From Guadua angustifolia (taxonomy: Eukaryota; Streptophyta; Magnoliopsida; Poales; Poaceae), in contig CM070508.1 in assembly GCA_036346375.1 (NCBI GenBank), positions 20,528,852-20,592,851 on the forward strand: a stretch of 64,000 nt of DNA. Direction: 5' to 3'. The translations under genes and the position numbers were made by a program. The notes below the pieces were generated by a model. That model saw only the letters and a list, made by a program, of their open reading frames with translations. It did no database searches and was not told the DNA's origin. This document shows positions 21,698 through 34,069 of this stretch, piece by piece (positions within the stretch are counted from its first letter, which is position 1; each line of letters starts with the position of its first letter).

Positions 21698-24324
21698 TAG
21701 GTGCTATACTCTAGCTGCGTGTAGAATAGTATATTCTACACTCCGCCAGGTTACACATTCCAATCGAGCTAAATACCCATATTTATTACTTACGTATGGA
21801 TGCGTGGACCATTTATTACACTCGCTGTCAAACCGACTAGTTAATACATTTTGTAGTTTGTAAATGAATATGTTTTCTCTTTGTTTTAGCTATATCTTTT
21901 TATTAGTAGCTCGGATTTACAAATGGTTTCTACCAGCAGCTTACTGACGACGAGAGGAATAAAATGATATAAGTATTGCTATTAAATAGTAAATTTCCTA
22001 GCTGCTAACAGAATTTACTACATTTACAACATGAAATTACTACATATACAACATGAAATTATTAAATCTGCAGCATATTCTGCACAGATCAGTTATTCGG
22101 CAGTAAGGTCCATAAAAACTATATGTACTAGTTCTGAAAAATTCTCAAAAAATTACCATAGGTAGGGAATATGCGTTTCTATAGCACTGTAAAATTTGAA
22201 TACCAAACTCAGTAGCTTTTGACATATATGAAGTTGACAAGTGCTAATCAATGATGAATAGTAAAATTGTTATTTTCATATCTTTCAAATGCGACTGAGT
22301 TTGGTATTCAAATTTTATAGGATTATAAAAGCTCATATCCTCTACCTACAGTAATTTTTGAGAATTTTTTAGAACTTATACTTATATTTTTCTTGGAGTT
22401 GTACTATCAAATAACTAAAAAACTATATGTAAATATTCTGAAAAATTCTCAAAAAATTACCATACGTAGGAGATGTCAGGTTCTACAGTTTTGTAAAATT
22501 TAAATATCAAACTCAATAGAAACGAATTAGCAAATGATAGTAAAACATAACACATTACGTCGGTAAACAGTAGTAATAGGCCTTTTACTATTTTATACAC
22601 TAACTTTTACTACCTTGTTCACTCTATCTTACTATGAAGAACTAATAAAGCTATTACTGCATTTGAACCGTGGCCAACTAACTAATAAATGTGTTCTCTA
22701 GTTTGTACATAAATTTGATTTTCTTTGTTTACCCATAACTTTTTATTCACAGTTTTGATTCATGAACGTATTTCACCGATAGATTACGGACTACGAGAGG
22801 AACAACACAATATAAGTTTTGGTAATAAACTTCGCATAAATTAAATTTTACTGCTAAATGAATATTAATATACTATTTATTAGTGAAACTTATATCATTT
22901 TGTTCCTCTTGTCATGATTAATCTACTGGTAAAAACTGTTCATGAATCGGAGCTATGAATAAAAAGTTATGGCTAAAATAAAGAATGAATAGATGCATGT
23001 ACAAACTACAACATATTTTTTTTAGTGGTTTGAGTTCCTTAGTGTTTTCTGTGAAATGATGACACCATGTGTTATGTTTTTATTACCATTTACTTAAACA
23101 ATGTGTTGTATTTTACTATCGTTTGCTGATTCATTTCTTTAGCCTAACTTCATGTTACTACATTTTATTGCACAGGTCAGTCATTCGGCAGTAAAGTACA
23201 TAAAAACTATATGTACAAGTTTTAAAAAATTCTTAAAAAATTACCTTAGGTAGAAAATGTGAGTTTCTACATCTTTGTAAAACATGAAAGATATGAAAAT
23301 GACAAATTTACTATTCTTCACTGATTAGCGCTTGTCAATTTCATATCTTTCAAATGCCACTGAGTTTGGTATTCAAATTTTACATGATTGTAGAACCTAA
23401 CATCTCCTACATATGATAATTTTTTAGAACATTTACATATAGTTTTTTTAGTTATTTGACAGTACAAATCCAAGAAAAAGATATGTATATGTTCTGAAAA
23501 TTTTTCAAAAACTTACCATAAGTAGTGGATATGAGCTTCTATAGCTTTGTAAAAATTGAATACCAAACTCAGTCGCATTTGAAAAATATAAAAATGACAA
23601 ATTTACTATTTATCACTGATTAGCACTTGTCAATTTCATATATTTCAAATACTAGTGAGTTTGGTATTCAAATTTTATAGGGATGTAGAAACTCACATTT
23701 CCTATCTATGGTAATTTTTTGAGAATTTTTCTGAACATGTACATATAGTTTTCATAGACTTTACCATAGAATAACTGATGTTTGCAGAATATGCTGCAGA
23801 CGTAGTAATTTCATATTGTATATGTAGTAATTTCATGTTATACATGTAGTAATTTTTGTTAGCAGTTAGCAGAATTACTATTAATAGCGAGACTTATATC
23901 ATTTTATTCCTTCCATCATCAGTAAACTACTGGTGAAAACCATTTGCAAATTCGAGCTACCAATAAAAAGATATGGTTAAAATAAAGAAAAAACATATTC
24001 ATATACAAACTACAATATACATTAACTAGCTGAGCTGGCCAACGCATAAACTAGTAACTGATTCGGTAGTAATGCAATCTGTTGTTCTATAGTAAAATGT
24101 ATTTATGATTTACTACTAAATTGGACTCAATCAGTATGGTGTACTTTGTATGCACGTCACTAGAAAATTCATCAGTTGTTCTGTAGTAAAGTGTTTCGTG
24201 ATTTACTACCGGGCTGCATTTACTGGGGTTGTTTGCAATGCATTAACTCAGTGTTGTTTGTATGCGCTACTCTAGCTGGAGCGCAGAATACCTATTCTAC
24301 GCTCAGGAGTAGAATAGCTCCACC
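21698..24324. mobile_element. long fold-back element flanked by TA repeats
   Basis: Ends: left GGTGCTATACTCTAGC, then GTAGAATAGTATATTCTAC; right (complement) GGTGGAGCTATTCTACTCC, then GTAGAATAGGTATTCTGC. TA-rich tracts lie outside both ends. Long arms pair across the middle: 21890-22120 with 23735-24000 (shared CAGTTATTCGGCAGTAA, TAGTAATTTCATGTTGTA, GCTAACAGAATTACTA), and 22700-22860 with 22880-23020. Embedded are further smaller palindromes made of one ~95-bp arm. No coding capacity. It resembles FB-like or long-TIR non-autonomous elements. Superfamily unknown. Confidence 0.62.
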
Positions 24325-24399
24325 TTATATATACATGGTGACGATATTCTACGCTAGCGCGTAGCGCTACCTATTTTGCGCGCGAGTCATAAACCCCTT

Positions 24400-25385
24400 A
24401 TGCTGGCTGTAACTCGACATCATGTAAAACCAAGGTATAAACGTGTTCAAACCATTCACGCAAGTCAATCAGTAACATCTCTTATGCAACAAACAGTAAA
24501 TGACTAATAAATACTACTTCTTATTTGTACATAAATCTTTCTTTTTTTTTATTTGCCCATAGCTTTTAGATGATTTTAATTTTAGTTTTCAAATTTTACA
24601 GGGTTATATAATCTCATCTCCCCTATGTATGGTAATGTTTTTAGAATTTTTGAAAATGTGTACATAAGGTTTTCATAAATAAAAATTTAGTTCTGTTTGT
24701 TGGACTTGCAGTAAAATGTTTGAAAAGTTCTCAAAAAATTACCATACGTAGGGGAGGTGAGCTTCTACAACCCTACAAAATTTTAAGACCAAACTCAATA
24801 GAATTTAAAAGATATGAAATTAACAAAATACTAAACAGCAGGATATGCTATCTTTTATTGTGAAGAAAATAACATTTTACTGTGAAAAATTCTTAAAAAA
24901 TTATCACACATATGGAAGGTGAGATTCTACAATCTTATAAAATTTAAAGACCAAACTCAATCTCATTTGAGAGATATAAAAATAACAAAGTACCAAACAA
25001 CAGGATATACTGTCTTTTACTCTCAAGAAAATAACATTTTACTGCCTATTACTCAGTGTGTTACTATATTCTGTATAAATCAGCCTTATAATATAAAATC
25101 TATAAAAATTATATATACAAGTTTTAAAAAAATCTCGAAAAATTTCCATATGCAGGGGAGATGAGCTTCTATAACATTGCAAAATTTGAGCACCAAATTC
25201 AATCACACTTGAAAGGTATAAAATTGACAAAGCACTAAATAGTGAACAATCACTGGTTAGCCAAATCTGTCATTTTCATATCTTTCAACTGGTATTGATT
25301 TTAGTTTTCAAATTTTACAGGATTGTAAAATCTCACCTCCCCTATGTATGGTAATTTTTTAAGAATTTCTGAAAACCTTTACTTA
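24400..25385. repeat. further copies of the fold-back arm, including a ~162-bp direct repeat
   Basis: The arm AAAATTCTCAAAAAATTACCATA-(C/G)GTAGGGG...ACCAAACTCAAT recurs here at about 24720, 24883 and 25115 (forward) and 24590 and 25270 (reverse). 24720-24882 and 24883-25043 are direct tandem copies, both ending AATAACATTTTACTG. They are more diverged than those inside 21698-24324. Confidence 0.7.
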
Positions 25386-26502
25386 TGTTGCCATGATGAG
25401 TAGCGTCACGAGTTTGAGGACTGATATGTTAAGTAACTTTGCCTGTGTTGATGAATATCTGTTTAAGACTCACTAGATTGTCGAGGAGATTAGAGGGCGA
25501 ATGGACTCTATTGGTTCTACTATTCAGGAGTTTCGCACATCATTCTAGGAGTACTGCACTGAGTAGGCCCTAATTGCCTTTCACCTCTTCGGGTGTCACC
25601 GTACTCCTCCTCTACCACCTCCATCTTCATGAGTGTTCCTTGGAGTTACCCCGTTTTTGGTACTTGATGCCAAAGAGGGAGAAGAAGTGGAGAATAAATG
25701 AAGAATGCAAGCTTGAAGATGATGAAGTGCACTAGAGGATTAGCTTAGTTATTATTTATGTATTAATGTAAGCTAATAAACCTCGTTGTGTTTAGTTGCT
25801 TTTGGATGTTGCTTATGTGTTTGGATGTTTAGATGTTTGTGTGTTTTTAAATGCTTTATGGTTATTTATGCTTATTGTTTAAATCTTTATCTATGGTTCA
25901 TTTTTTCATATTGATTTTCATGCTTGATATATTCATTGCTTATACCCCCTCCGTCTCAAAATATAAGGCGCACACGTATTTCAAGATTCAAATTTTGAAA
26001 TCTTTGACCAATGATTTGTCTAACTATATAAAGATTTTGTGATATAAAAGTGGTACCATTGAATTCGTATTTGAAAGCACTTTGTAATGATAGTGATTTT
26101 GTTTGTATAAATGATATTGGATAAGAGAAATCTAAGATCAAAGTATTGTTTAGGAGACTGTGCCAAGTCAAACCATGCCTTATATTTTGAGACGGAGGGA
26201 GTATATTGAAATATTCTTGGACTCAATATTTAAGGAAAAACTCCGTCAAAATTTCTAAATTCTCAAAGTGTGCAAATTTCAATTTCTTATTTATATGCAC
26301 ATCTTTAGTGGAAGTTTTCAATTAAATATTATGACTTTAGTAGTGTTTTGCTCCAAAAGTCATTATTCTTTTCTTCAAAAGGTAAAACGCCGTTAAAGCA
26401 AAATCCTTGAGATACAACATATTTTGCTTGTTGCATACTCAAAATCAATTTCGATTCATTATTCATGTTGAGGTTGTCATCAATAACCAAAAAGAGAGAG
26501 AT
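25386..26502 (+). mobile_element. 3' internal remnant of an LTR retrotransposon
   Basis: Non-coding remnant with the block GATGCCAAAGAGGGAGAAGAA (about 25668-25690) and, just before the LTR at 26503, ACCAAAAAGAGAGAGAT, which looks like a decayed polypurine tract. Both are features I know from the 3' ends of grass copia-type elements. No pol domain survives. A Stowaway MITE is inserted at 25945-26201. Confidence 0.45.
25945..26201. mobile_element. Stowaway (Tc1/mariner) MITE, 257 bp
   Basis: Left CCCCCTCCGTCTCAAAATAT and complement of right CTCCCTCCGTCTCAAAATAT match almost perfectly. TA duplications lie at 25943-25944 and 26202-26203. Textbook Stowaway end and the best-preserved MITE in the window. 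Confidence 0.93.
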
Positions 26503-27165
26503 TGAAAGCATCTAGGCCCCCAATTCGTTTTGGTTTTAGTAATTAATAACAATCGCGGTTAAATGATTAATATTTTTTTGAGAATGTTGAATATAGGTTC
26601 GTCCTAGTAATGGCACACTATGAAGCATGAAAATGGAGCTAAAGAAGATCAATGCGTCAGGCTAAATTACCAAGATATAAAATTAAGGATATTTTCATAG
26701 CTTTTGTTGATCTCGGTGTTTTGGAGAAAGATCGAATTGTTAGAATAGGCAACATACTATTAAGAGGAGTCTTGGCTAGTAGTTTGATGTCAATAAAGGT
26801 TTAAAGGCTCAAATTATACGCAGTTGAACTCATGTGTGTGTTTGCACTCAATTATATTTGAAAAATTTAGAAAAATTCCTATAAGCCGTGTGCAACCGGC
26901 CTTGGTGGCACGGTGCTACTGGCCATGCGGTAGCATCGGCCCTAGGCCTAGTGTAATAAAAATAGAGAGGGGCTTTGGGGCTGTGCTGGCTGGTCAGTGC
27001 TACCAGTCAAGAGGTTGCACCGCCCTAAAGCCCGGTGCAATATTTACAGAATTTAGGCTTTAATTGTCAAAATCATAATTCTTGCTTAGATTATTTATTT
27101 ATTGCAATTAGTGTCAAATTTTTTTTAAAATGTCTTATTTACCCCCTCTAGTCAGTTATCCTTAA
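26503..27165 (+). repeat. degenerate LTR, relative of the solo LTR at 4308
   Basis: It starts TGAAAGCATCTAGGCCCCCAA followed by TTCGTTTTGG and AGTAATTAATAACAA, the same opening as 4308-4370. It closes with TTACCCCCTCTAG like 5934-5946. At about 660 bp it is internally deleted. Its U3 holds dyads of a different sequence (GCGGTAGCATCGG, GGTGCTACTGGCC; 26887-27030). Confidence 0.6.
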
Positions 27166-27197
27166 TCCTATATATGTGAGGAGCTCTTGAGGGTCGA

Positions 27198-30100
27198 GAT
27201 GTTGATAATGATTTCACAAAATTAGAGTTAGATGGCATCACCGCTCATAGAAAAAGGCATGTACTCCACCCTAATAGTTAGGGATGTAATCGGATCGGAT
27301 ACGGTCGGATATTGTTCATCCCATATTCGTATCCATATTTTTTATCGAATACGAAGTCGAATACGAATGGTGTCGGATGTGAATATGAATGCGAATAATA
27401 CCGGATACTATCACTTACGAATCTGGCGAATACTGAGCACCGGATTCAATACTGCACGAATATTTTTAGCCGGATAATACACGAAAATATAGATCATTTA
27501 TTGCACATGTAACATCTTGAATGGTAGATTACTTATGAGTTATGAATAATTATTGACAAAATGTGAAGAAAATAGTACAAGAATTTACTATAGTTGCGTT
27601 ATACATAATTAAGAATTAATAATGAACGCACTAGAGATTATATAAAAGCTAAATATAGAGTCATAATAGAATTATCAAAGACAATGACACTAGCAAAATA
27701 GAAGTCACAAACTAGTAAGGTAAACATGATAGAATCATATAATACCATCGAGTCGAGCGGACAAGCGGTGCGGTCTTGATCGGACCGTAGGTGGTCAGCT
27801 CTGACCTCTCACGGGTCAGGAGGCGCCGGACCGCCGGTGGCTACGGCCACTGGGGCTGCGGGCTATGGCCTGGCCACTGTGGGCGCCGAACCGCTGCCGC
27901 CTTTGGTGCCTCCTCAACTCAAGCTACTCGGCTCGGCTAGGTTTTGTTTGGATTGGGGATTTTAGAGGAGAGAGACTATCGACTAGTAGAGAATAGAGAT
28001 CTGTAAAGAGAGCACGAATGATGGATTGGGGATTTTATGTTTTGGTTTTGGGTCCATTGCGTGGCGATGTCGCATTGCCTTGCTTTTGGCTCGGGCGCCG
28101 ATGGACAAGCCGGAAGTACTGGCACGTGTAAATTTTGGTTTGGGATCGCTACTGGCGCTGTGTTGCACTTGGCGTTGGCACTTTGGCAGTGGCAGTGTGG
28201 CACTTAGTAGAATGGTAGTTGGTACTTGGCACTTGGCAGTTGGCACTGGTACTGGTAGAGTACCAAGAGTGGTATTGGTACACTGGTACTAGTGCCTCCA
28301 GACTCTGGTGACTGGTGCTCTTTGATTGGAGAGTTACAGACTCACAGTCTTGGAGAAGTCCTTAAAGTTTTCGGATAATATCCAGATATTATCCGATTAT
28401 AAACTTGGATATTCCTGTATCCGTCGGATAATTACTATCCGTATCCGTATCCTTATCCGAGATAACTATCCTTATCCGTATCCGTATCCGAAAAATTCTT
28501 CGAATATCCGAAAAACTATTCAAATCGCTATCCGAATTGATTCGGTCGGTCGGTCGGAAAATATCCATTCCAGTTGCACCCCTACTAGTAGTTGCGCTTC
28601 TAAAAATAATCAAGCTGGTCCCCAGCTGAAGGTAATGATAGTTTCTAACTTAAAGGTATGAAGGTAAGCTAAACAATATTTTCGATCAAGTAAAACTCTT
28701 CTTGTAGGCGTCTGCCATGTGCCAGCTCGTCATGATGGAACATGGATTTCCCATTGAGGCTAGACTTAGGGTTGCATTTCCATACAAGGAGACTAATGTG
28801 GTGCATGGTAACCTTTTGGAGGACTAAATGAGGGTGCATGTAGACTATGTTCACAAAGACTTCCTGTCTCATGTGCTGGACTTCCCTCCGAATGAAGATA
28901 TCACCACTCTCGAGCAAGCGTGGATGTCGTTCAACAAGTGGCCCATAACGGGTGTCATACTATTCAAGGTAACCCGTGTCTTATTAATCATTCTAGTATT
29001 GCAACATGTAACATGTGCATGCACTTTGTAGGTTCCTAATGTACCTACACCTATTCCTGCTCCCACCACCATAGTGATTCCTCAATCCAAATCGATTCCT
29101 ATGTAGAGTGCAGAGTTGGTGCGCAAAATGACTAGCACGATAGGCAAAGAATCACAAGAGATTCAGAAACTCCTTTTGTCAAGAAGGCAAAGTTAACAGA
29201 GGCCACAATGCCCCCTCAAATACATGAAAAGCACCTTGTCCCGACCTCGAAGAATCATTCTATCCAGAAAGCAAAGTTGACAGAGGCTACAAAGTCCCCT
29301 CGAGATTATAAGGAGCATGTACAGGAAAGCCCCTTAAGGCTAGCAACGAATTAAATGCTCTAGGCCTATGCACTTGCTTGCTCTATGGATAGTACATTGA
29401 CAAAGCGAATGAGGCCGAGCATCACGTCGATTTCAATGTGAGGTATCGAAGGGGACATTTCAACCGCTAGGAGTATGTGACATTCCTAGTGAGTTTTGAG
29501 GATCTATTCTGTTTGTATAGCCTGAAAGCCATCGATATTTCTACCGTACAATCCTAGACGCTATGAGTATCGTATCTTACAGCATAGACCAATATATGAC
29601 TTTTATAGGATTTTTATTATGTTTTTTAATATTTGACATAAGTTGCAGGATAATCAGGTAGCGAGCCGTGACGGGTCAATACCGAGTTTAGTTCGTTGAC
29701 CTCAAGATGGTGTCTACGACCATGGCTAGGCTTCAATCGGAGTTTCTTACCAACTACATCAAGCAGATATTGTAGGCTAAGGCAAAAAAGAACTTCATTC
29801 TATTCCTGTAGCGCGAGGAGTAAGTACTACTTTACCCTTCAATTACTTATATGCACTTAAATTGTATTTGAATTTATTTTCTACACTAAATATCATGTAA
29901 TAAGCAATCATTGAGTTCTACTTGTGCTCGCTCCGAGTGAAAACAAAATCTACACTTTTAAGATCGAGAAGAGATCGATGGCCTACCCGATCAAACTTGT
30001 TTTACAGAAGTAAATACATTCCTCTAACCTAACACTTTCTGTATTTTACAATGTTTATTTGTTTTGCCTCAATGGCATCTCTCCTATGTATGTAGGGGTT

Positions 30101-30560
30101 TCTTGTCTTACGTTGCTGAAAAAGGGTGATACGATGACAAACAAGATAACCAGTTGGACTGGAAATGCTTCAAGGTATAAGTCCCTAGTATAGGATTAAT
30201 TTTTTCTAACATCTATTCTTTATCTCTTAATTTGATTTTCTTTGTTCACAGTGTCATCAATAGGGGATCGAACCTGTGCGGTTTCTATGTCATGCATCAC
30301 ATGCTGATCCTGGTCAGTGGTTCAAACCTTTTTCTGAAGGTATATGTATATGCATAATAATACACTTAGCCTTTTACATATAAATTTTACAATTTAAATT
30401 AGTGCACTCATTTCTAGTTTGCAGAAGATCAATATCCCCCTCAAGAGCTTACAAAACAAAGATCTTAACGTATTACGAGACCACATATGCTAGTGGTACT
30501 AGACAAAAGTTATAGCGGAGGACGATAGGCTTAGAGACTCGATAGGCTCCTACTGGTCCA
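27198..30560 (+). pseudogene. CACTA-element ORF with Ulp1-like (C48) cysteine protease, decayed
   Basis: Exon-like pieces separated by introns and stops. 27198-27278 joins in frame to 28593 onward once the hAT-like insert and one target duplication are set aside. 28709-28967 reads CQLVMMEHGFPIEARLRVAF, a stop after NLLED, then VHVDYVHKDFLSHVLDFPP and TTLEQAWMSFNKWP. 29480-29560 carries EYVTFLVSFEDLFCLY. 30250-30310 carries NLCGFYVMHHM, matching the catalytic-cysteine block (LCG-YV) of the Ulp1-like proteases encoded by plant CACTA/En-Spm elements. Several stops make it inactive. Family assignment rests on these blocks and the CACTA end downstream. Confidence 0.65.
27279..28584. mobile_element. 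non-autonomous hAT-like element (1306 bp) inserted in the CACTA ORF
   Basis: Left TAGGGATGTAATCGGATCGG and complement of right TAGGGGTGCAACTGGAATGG form the terminal repeats. Duplication CTAATAGT/CTAGTAGT (27271-27278, 28585-28592) matches in 7 of 8 positions. Sub-terminal parts are rich in CGAATACGAA (left) and TATCCGTATCCG (right). The middle (27750-28290) is GC-rich with GGCACTTGGCA-type repeats and may be captured DNA. No transposase. Confidence 0.83.
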
Positions 30561-30769
30561 TATATAAATAATATTATGTCATGTGAATGTGATATGTGTA
30601 CTGACTGTTAAATATGTATGTATTCTATATTGTGAAGAATGTGATATGCGTATTGTAAAGTGTTTGTGTTATATATTGTGAATGTGATATGCATACTGTG
30701 TGCAATCTATATTGTTTTCAGTGCATACTATGTGTAATCTGTACTATTTTCGGGAGGATGTACAAAGAA

Positions 30770-30943
30770 CAAACACCACATCACAATCGGCTCAGAACCG
30801 ATTGTGATGATAATTTATCATAATCGGGCGAATATTGACTGTGATAGCGCTTTCTCATCACTGTCTAATAACTTTGTATCGCCATCAAAACTGACTGTGA
30901 TTATGAAAAAAAACCGACTGTGATGTACATTTGTGTAGTAGTG
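30770..30943 (+). mobile_element. 3' end of a CACTA transposon
   Basis: The sequence ends TTGTGTAGTAGTG, so its complement starts CACTACTACACAA, a CACTA-type terminus. Sub-terminal repeats of ATCACAATCGG and CCGACTGTGAT occur at least six times in both orientations, as required for CACTA transposase binding. No matching 5' end is visible upstream, so the element is 5'-incomplete or interrupted. Confidence 0.75.
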
Positions 30944-32555
30944 ATAACCAACTATAGAGGATGAATAGGTGGTTTTTAAAATTCTTTGGCTCTAGCATAA
31001 TGATTTAGCAAGCAGGACTAGAATTGCAATTTTTCAACAATTAAGGCCTAAACATCTAGATTTCACTAAGTACACCAACAAGCTAAGTGTAATAAAAAAT
31101 AGCAATCATAGGGAGATAATAAAATCACTATGATAATTAGGAATATAGATTGCACAAATTTAAATGATAAGAATGCAAACCACACAGTGAACAAAGTAGA
31201 TTTTTCCTGTGATCTCAAAGACTTGTCAGTGTCCCCTAATCCACATTGAGGTAGCTTGAACGAATCAAGCCAACTTCTTGCGTAATTGAGCCTTCCTCAA
31301 ATCACTAGAGGTAGCTCTTCCCCCATTTCAAGTAGGTGAGCTCTAACCTTGACACCAATACCAGATCTCTTCACAATCTTCTTTGTAGATATCATTGATT
31401 CCTCCTCCAAGCCGTCTAAGAGTCGGCAAACTCTAAGAGAAATGAATCGATGATGCTTTCTTAAAGATGATCAAGTATTACAAATGGCTCTAAATCAATG
31501 AATGCACTTGAATGCTCTCAACAATCTCAAAATGTTTATTCAATGCTCAAATGGTGATGAGAGAGTTGCTATAGCTCAACAAGTATGCAATGAAGGTCGA
31601 AGTAGTCTTCTTGCTGCAAGACTAGGATATTTATAGCCCTCAACAACTCAACTAGCCATTTGGAGGCGAAATCCATAAAAAAATCAGGTAACCTGGTACT
31701 ATCGGCTTGCAAAGAGCAATAGTGTCGACACCTATGTAACTATTAGTTTGAAGCATTTAATGCATAGGTACTAGCCGTTGCTATAGTACCCCGATAATAC
31801 TGACATCAAAATCATAATAGTGCCGATAATTGATCTTTGAAATGTCGTAAAAATGCCTTCTCTGGAAAATAAGTACCAGCACAAGAAATGCGATACTACC
31901 GGCCAGTGGTAGTGCCTGCTTTTGGACCACAAGTGCCGGGATTTAAATTCCCAGAGAAAACCCACAAAATCCATTCTTTGTAAAATAACTACCGTTTCTA
32001 GGACGGTACTACTGACTTGTGGTAGTACCACTATTAGCATGGCGGTAGTACAGATGGCAAGAAATATGAGAAAAACAGTACTCTCTAGAATGACTATCCA
32101 TCATGTTCAATCATGTAGCGTGGTGCTACTGACCTGTGATAGTACCAGCTGTTACATGGTGGTAGTGCCGACCTGTCTAAATTTTGAGTGAAATTTTCAG
32201 AGAGGCTTTTCCCTAATACAACAACTTATTCAACATGAAAGAGATTGAGCCATCTGATCTTTAAGCAATTTCAAACTACTATACATCAATCACTCTTAAT
32301 AGTACGGCAGTTTTTTCTAACAATTCGATCTTTTCTTCAAACTCCTAGATGGCAAAAGCTATGGAAAGGTTTTTATGCTTTGATACCTTTGCCTTAAGTT
32401 TGATTTGTCGAAGATTACGTTTTCAGTTCATGTTATGCTTTCAATGATGATGACTAAGAATCCATTTCATCCATTCAAAAAGATACATTAGTCATTTAAT
32501 CTTGATTGTCATTAATTATCAAAATTAATCACAATTTGGCGGCTTGGATACTTCA
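30944..32555 (-). repeat. LTR of the solo-LTR family, minus orientation
   Basis: On the minus strand it starts TGAAGTATCC, then TTTTGATAATTAATGACAAT, like 4340-4365. It ends with CCTATTCATCCTCTATAG, like 5928-5946. About 1.6 kb, the same length as the solo LTR. A TATA box (CTATAAATA on the minus strand, near 31631-31639) separates U3 from R. U3 (31690-32180) holds repeated dyads such as GGTAGTACC and GGTGCTACTGACC. No target duplication found; its left edge touches the CACTA end. Confidence 0.62.
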
Positions 32556-32620
32556 AAGGGCCTCTCCATTTGTTTTAGACCGGTAAAATGTATCAACTAA
32601 TTAGAAAATAGTAGCAAGGT

Positions 32621-32861
32621 AATGGTAAGGTACGATCTTACATGGACCACTGGTATAGCCATACGCTATTCAATTTGCCTCATCTTAATGTATATCCACT
32701 AATGGTAAGGTACGATCTTACATGGACCACTGGTATAGCCATACGCTATTCAATTTGCCTCATCTTAATGTATATCCACTAGTGGTAAGGTACGATCTTA
32801 CAAGGACCACTCGTATAGCCATACGCTATTCAATTTGCCTCTTCTTAATGTACATCCACGC
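32621..32861. repeat. 80-bp tandem repeat, three copies
   Basis: Unit AATGGTAAGGTACGATCTTA...GTATATCCACT starts at 32621, 32701 and 32781. Copies 1 and 2 are identical by eye; copy 3 has a few changes. Recent local duplication. Confidence 0.95.
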
Positions 32862-33530
32862 AAACAGGTTGAGTGCCACCGGTGAGGTATCGTCCCGCCC
32901 GTGCCGCTTGTCGGCCCACACCGCGACGGCCGTAGGCGCCGTGGCCAATTAGCTCGACCGCTCCTGGAAAATCCACTCTGTATTCTTCTCCGGCCCGAGC
33001 GATGGTGATCTGGAAGAAACACACTTGCGTGTACCTAGCTAGCTAGTATTTTTCTTCCGGGAGAAGCTGTGCTCTGAAGGGCAGATCTAGCACTTAAATG
33101 AGCTCCTGGTGCCACAGAGATGTTCCCTCGATCTGCTGATGCAGCAATTCCTGCTGTTTGTCTCTCCACGCTCGCCGGTTCGGTTAATAAGAACAACTAT
33201 ATATATGTTGTGAATTGCGATGTTTTATGAAGAGAGTACAGCCAAGGGCTTGAGTGACTAGCTAATGGCCATCTGGGCTGTCATCATCAAAGGCTCATCA
33301 CGAGGAATGGCATTACTGATATCGTAATGGGCCAACTATTCGCTCAGCCTCCGATCAACATTGGCAACAGAAGACGTAACGGTGGCAATTAATGTTCTGC
33401 CGGCCTAATGGATCAACTATTGCCCCACCAAAGAAAAAGAATGGAACGTACACGTATTGTTGGCACGAATTTTTTAAATACATGTACACTCTCAACGCAC
33501 ATCGTAGTCACACTATTCATGCACACACGG
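32862..33530. other. intergenic with a small GC-rich patch
   Basis: 32880-33010 is GC-rich and could be a gene fragment, but neither strand gives a recognisable protein. The rest is ordinary AT-rich DNA. Confidence 0.3.
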
Positions 33531-33657
33531 TTTACTCCTCTGTATATGTTTGAAATTTATCGAAGGCATCGAAGTTCATTTTAGATAAAGGAAACAATCC
33601 GGCCTCCTCGCACAAGGACGAATGCGGCCCACAATACAGACTCCCAAAAAGCACTAA

Positions 33658-33888
33658 GGGTCTGTTTGTTTCAGCTTTGGATTCTCTAAAAGCTGATTCT
33701 GGATTGTGGTTGTAGAGAAGCTGATTCTCCAAAAGCTGGAATCCAAAAGCACATATGAAGTGGATTGTGGATTCTAGTGTATATGGGTGGACTGGATTCT
33801 GAGAATCGGATTCTAGAATCAGGCTGTTTGTTTTTTATTCTGCTTTTGGGACCAGAATCCAGAATCAAAAGTTGAAACAAATAGGCCC
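33658..33888. mobile_element. Tourist/PIF-like MITE (231 bp) in the LINE 3' UTR
   Basis: Left GGGTCTGTTTGTTTCAGCTT and complement of right GGGCCTATTTGTTTCAACTT. TAA duplications at 33655-33657 and 33889-33891. The interior is built of ATTCTGGATT and AAAGCTG motifs. Confidence 0.8.
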
Positions 33889-34069
33889 TAAGGCTCCAAC
33901 AACCAGCATTACAGCCAACAAAACTCCAACTAAACATCAACCAACCTAAAACTCAGAAAAGCTACAAAAGATTACAACAGCATAGTTTCAATCCTCAATT
34001 CTAAAATTCCTTCTCCAACCAAATCTGGCAAACAACTCGAAGACTGTGATCTCTAGCATCCTGCAACCC

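Noticed and set aside
30937..32560. Exact target duplication for the minus-strand LTR
   Set aside because: Right flank AAGGG and left flank AGTAG do not match. The left edge meets the CACTA terminus, so the LTR limits stay approximate.
32722..33022. GC-rich frames on both strands
   Set aside because: No recognisable motif. One frame starts in the 80-bp tandem repeat.
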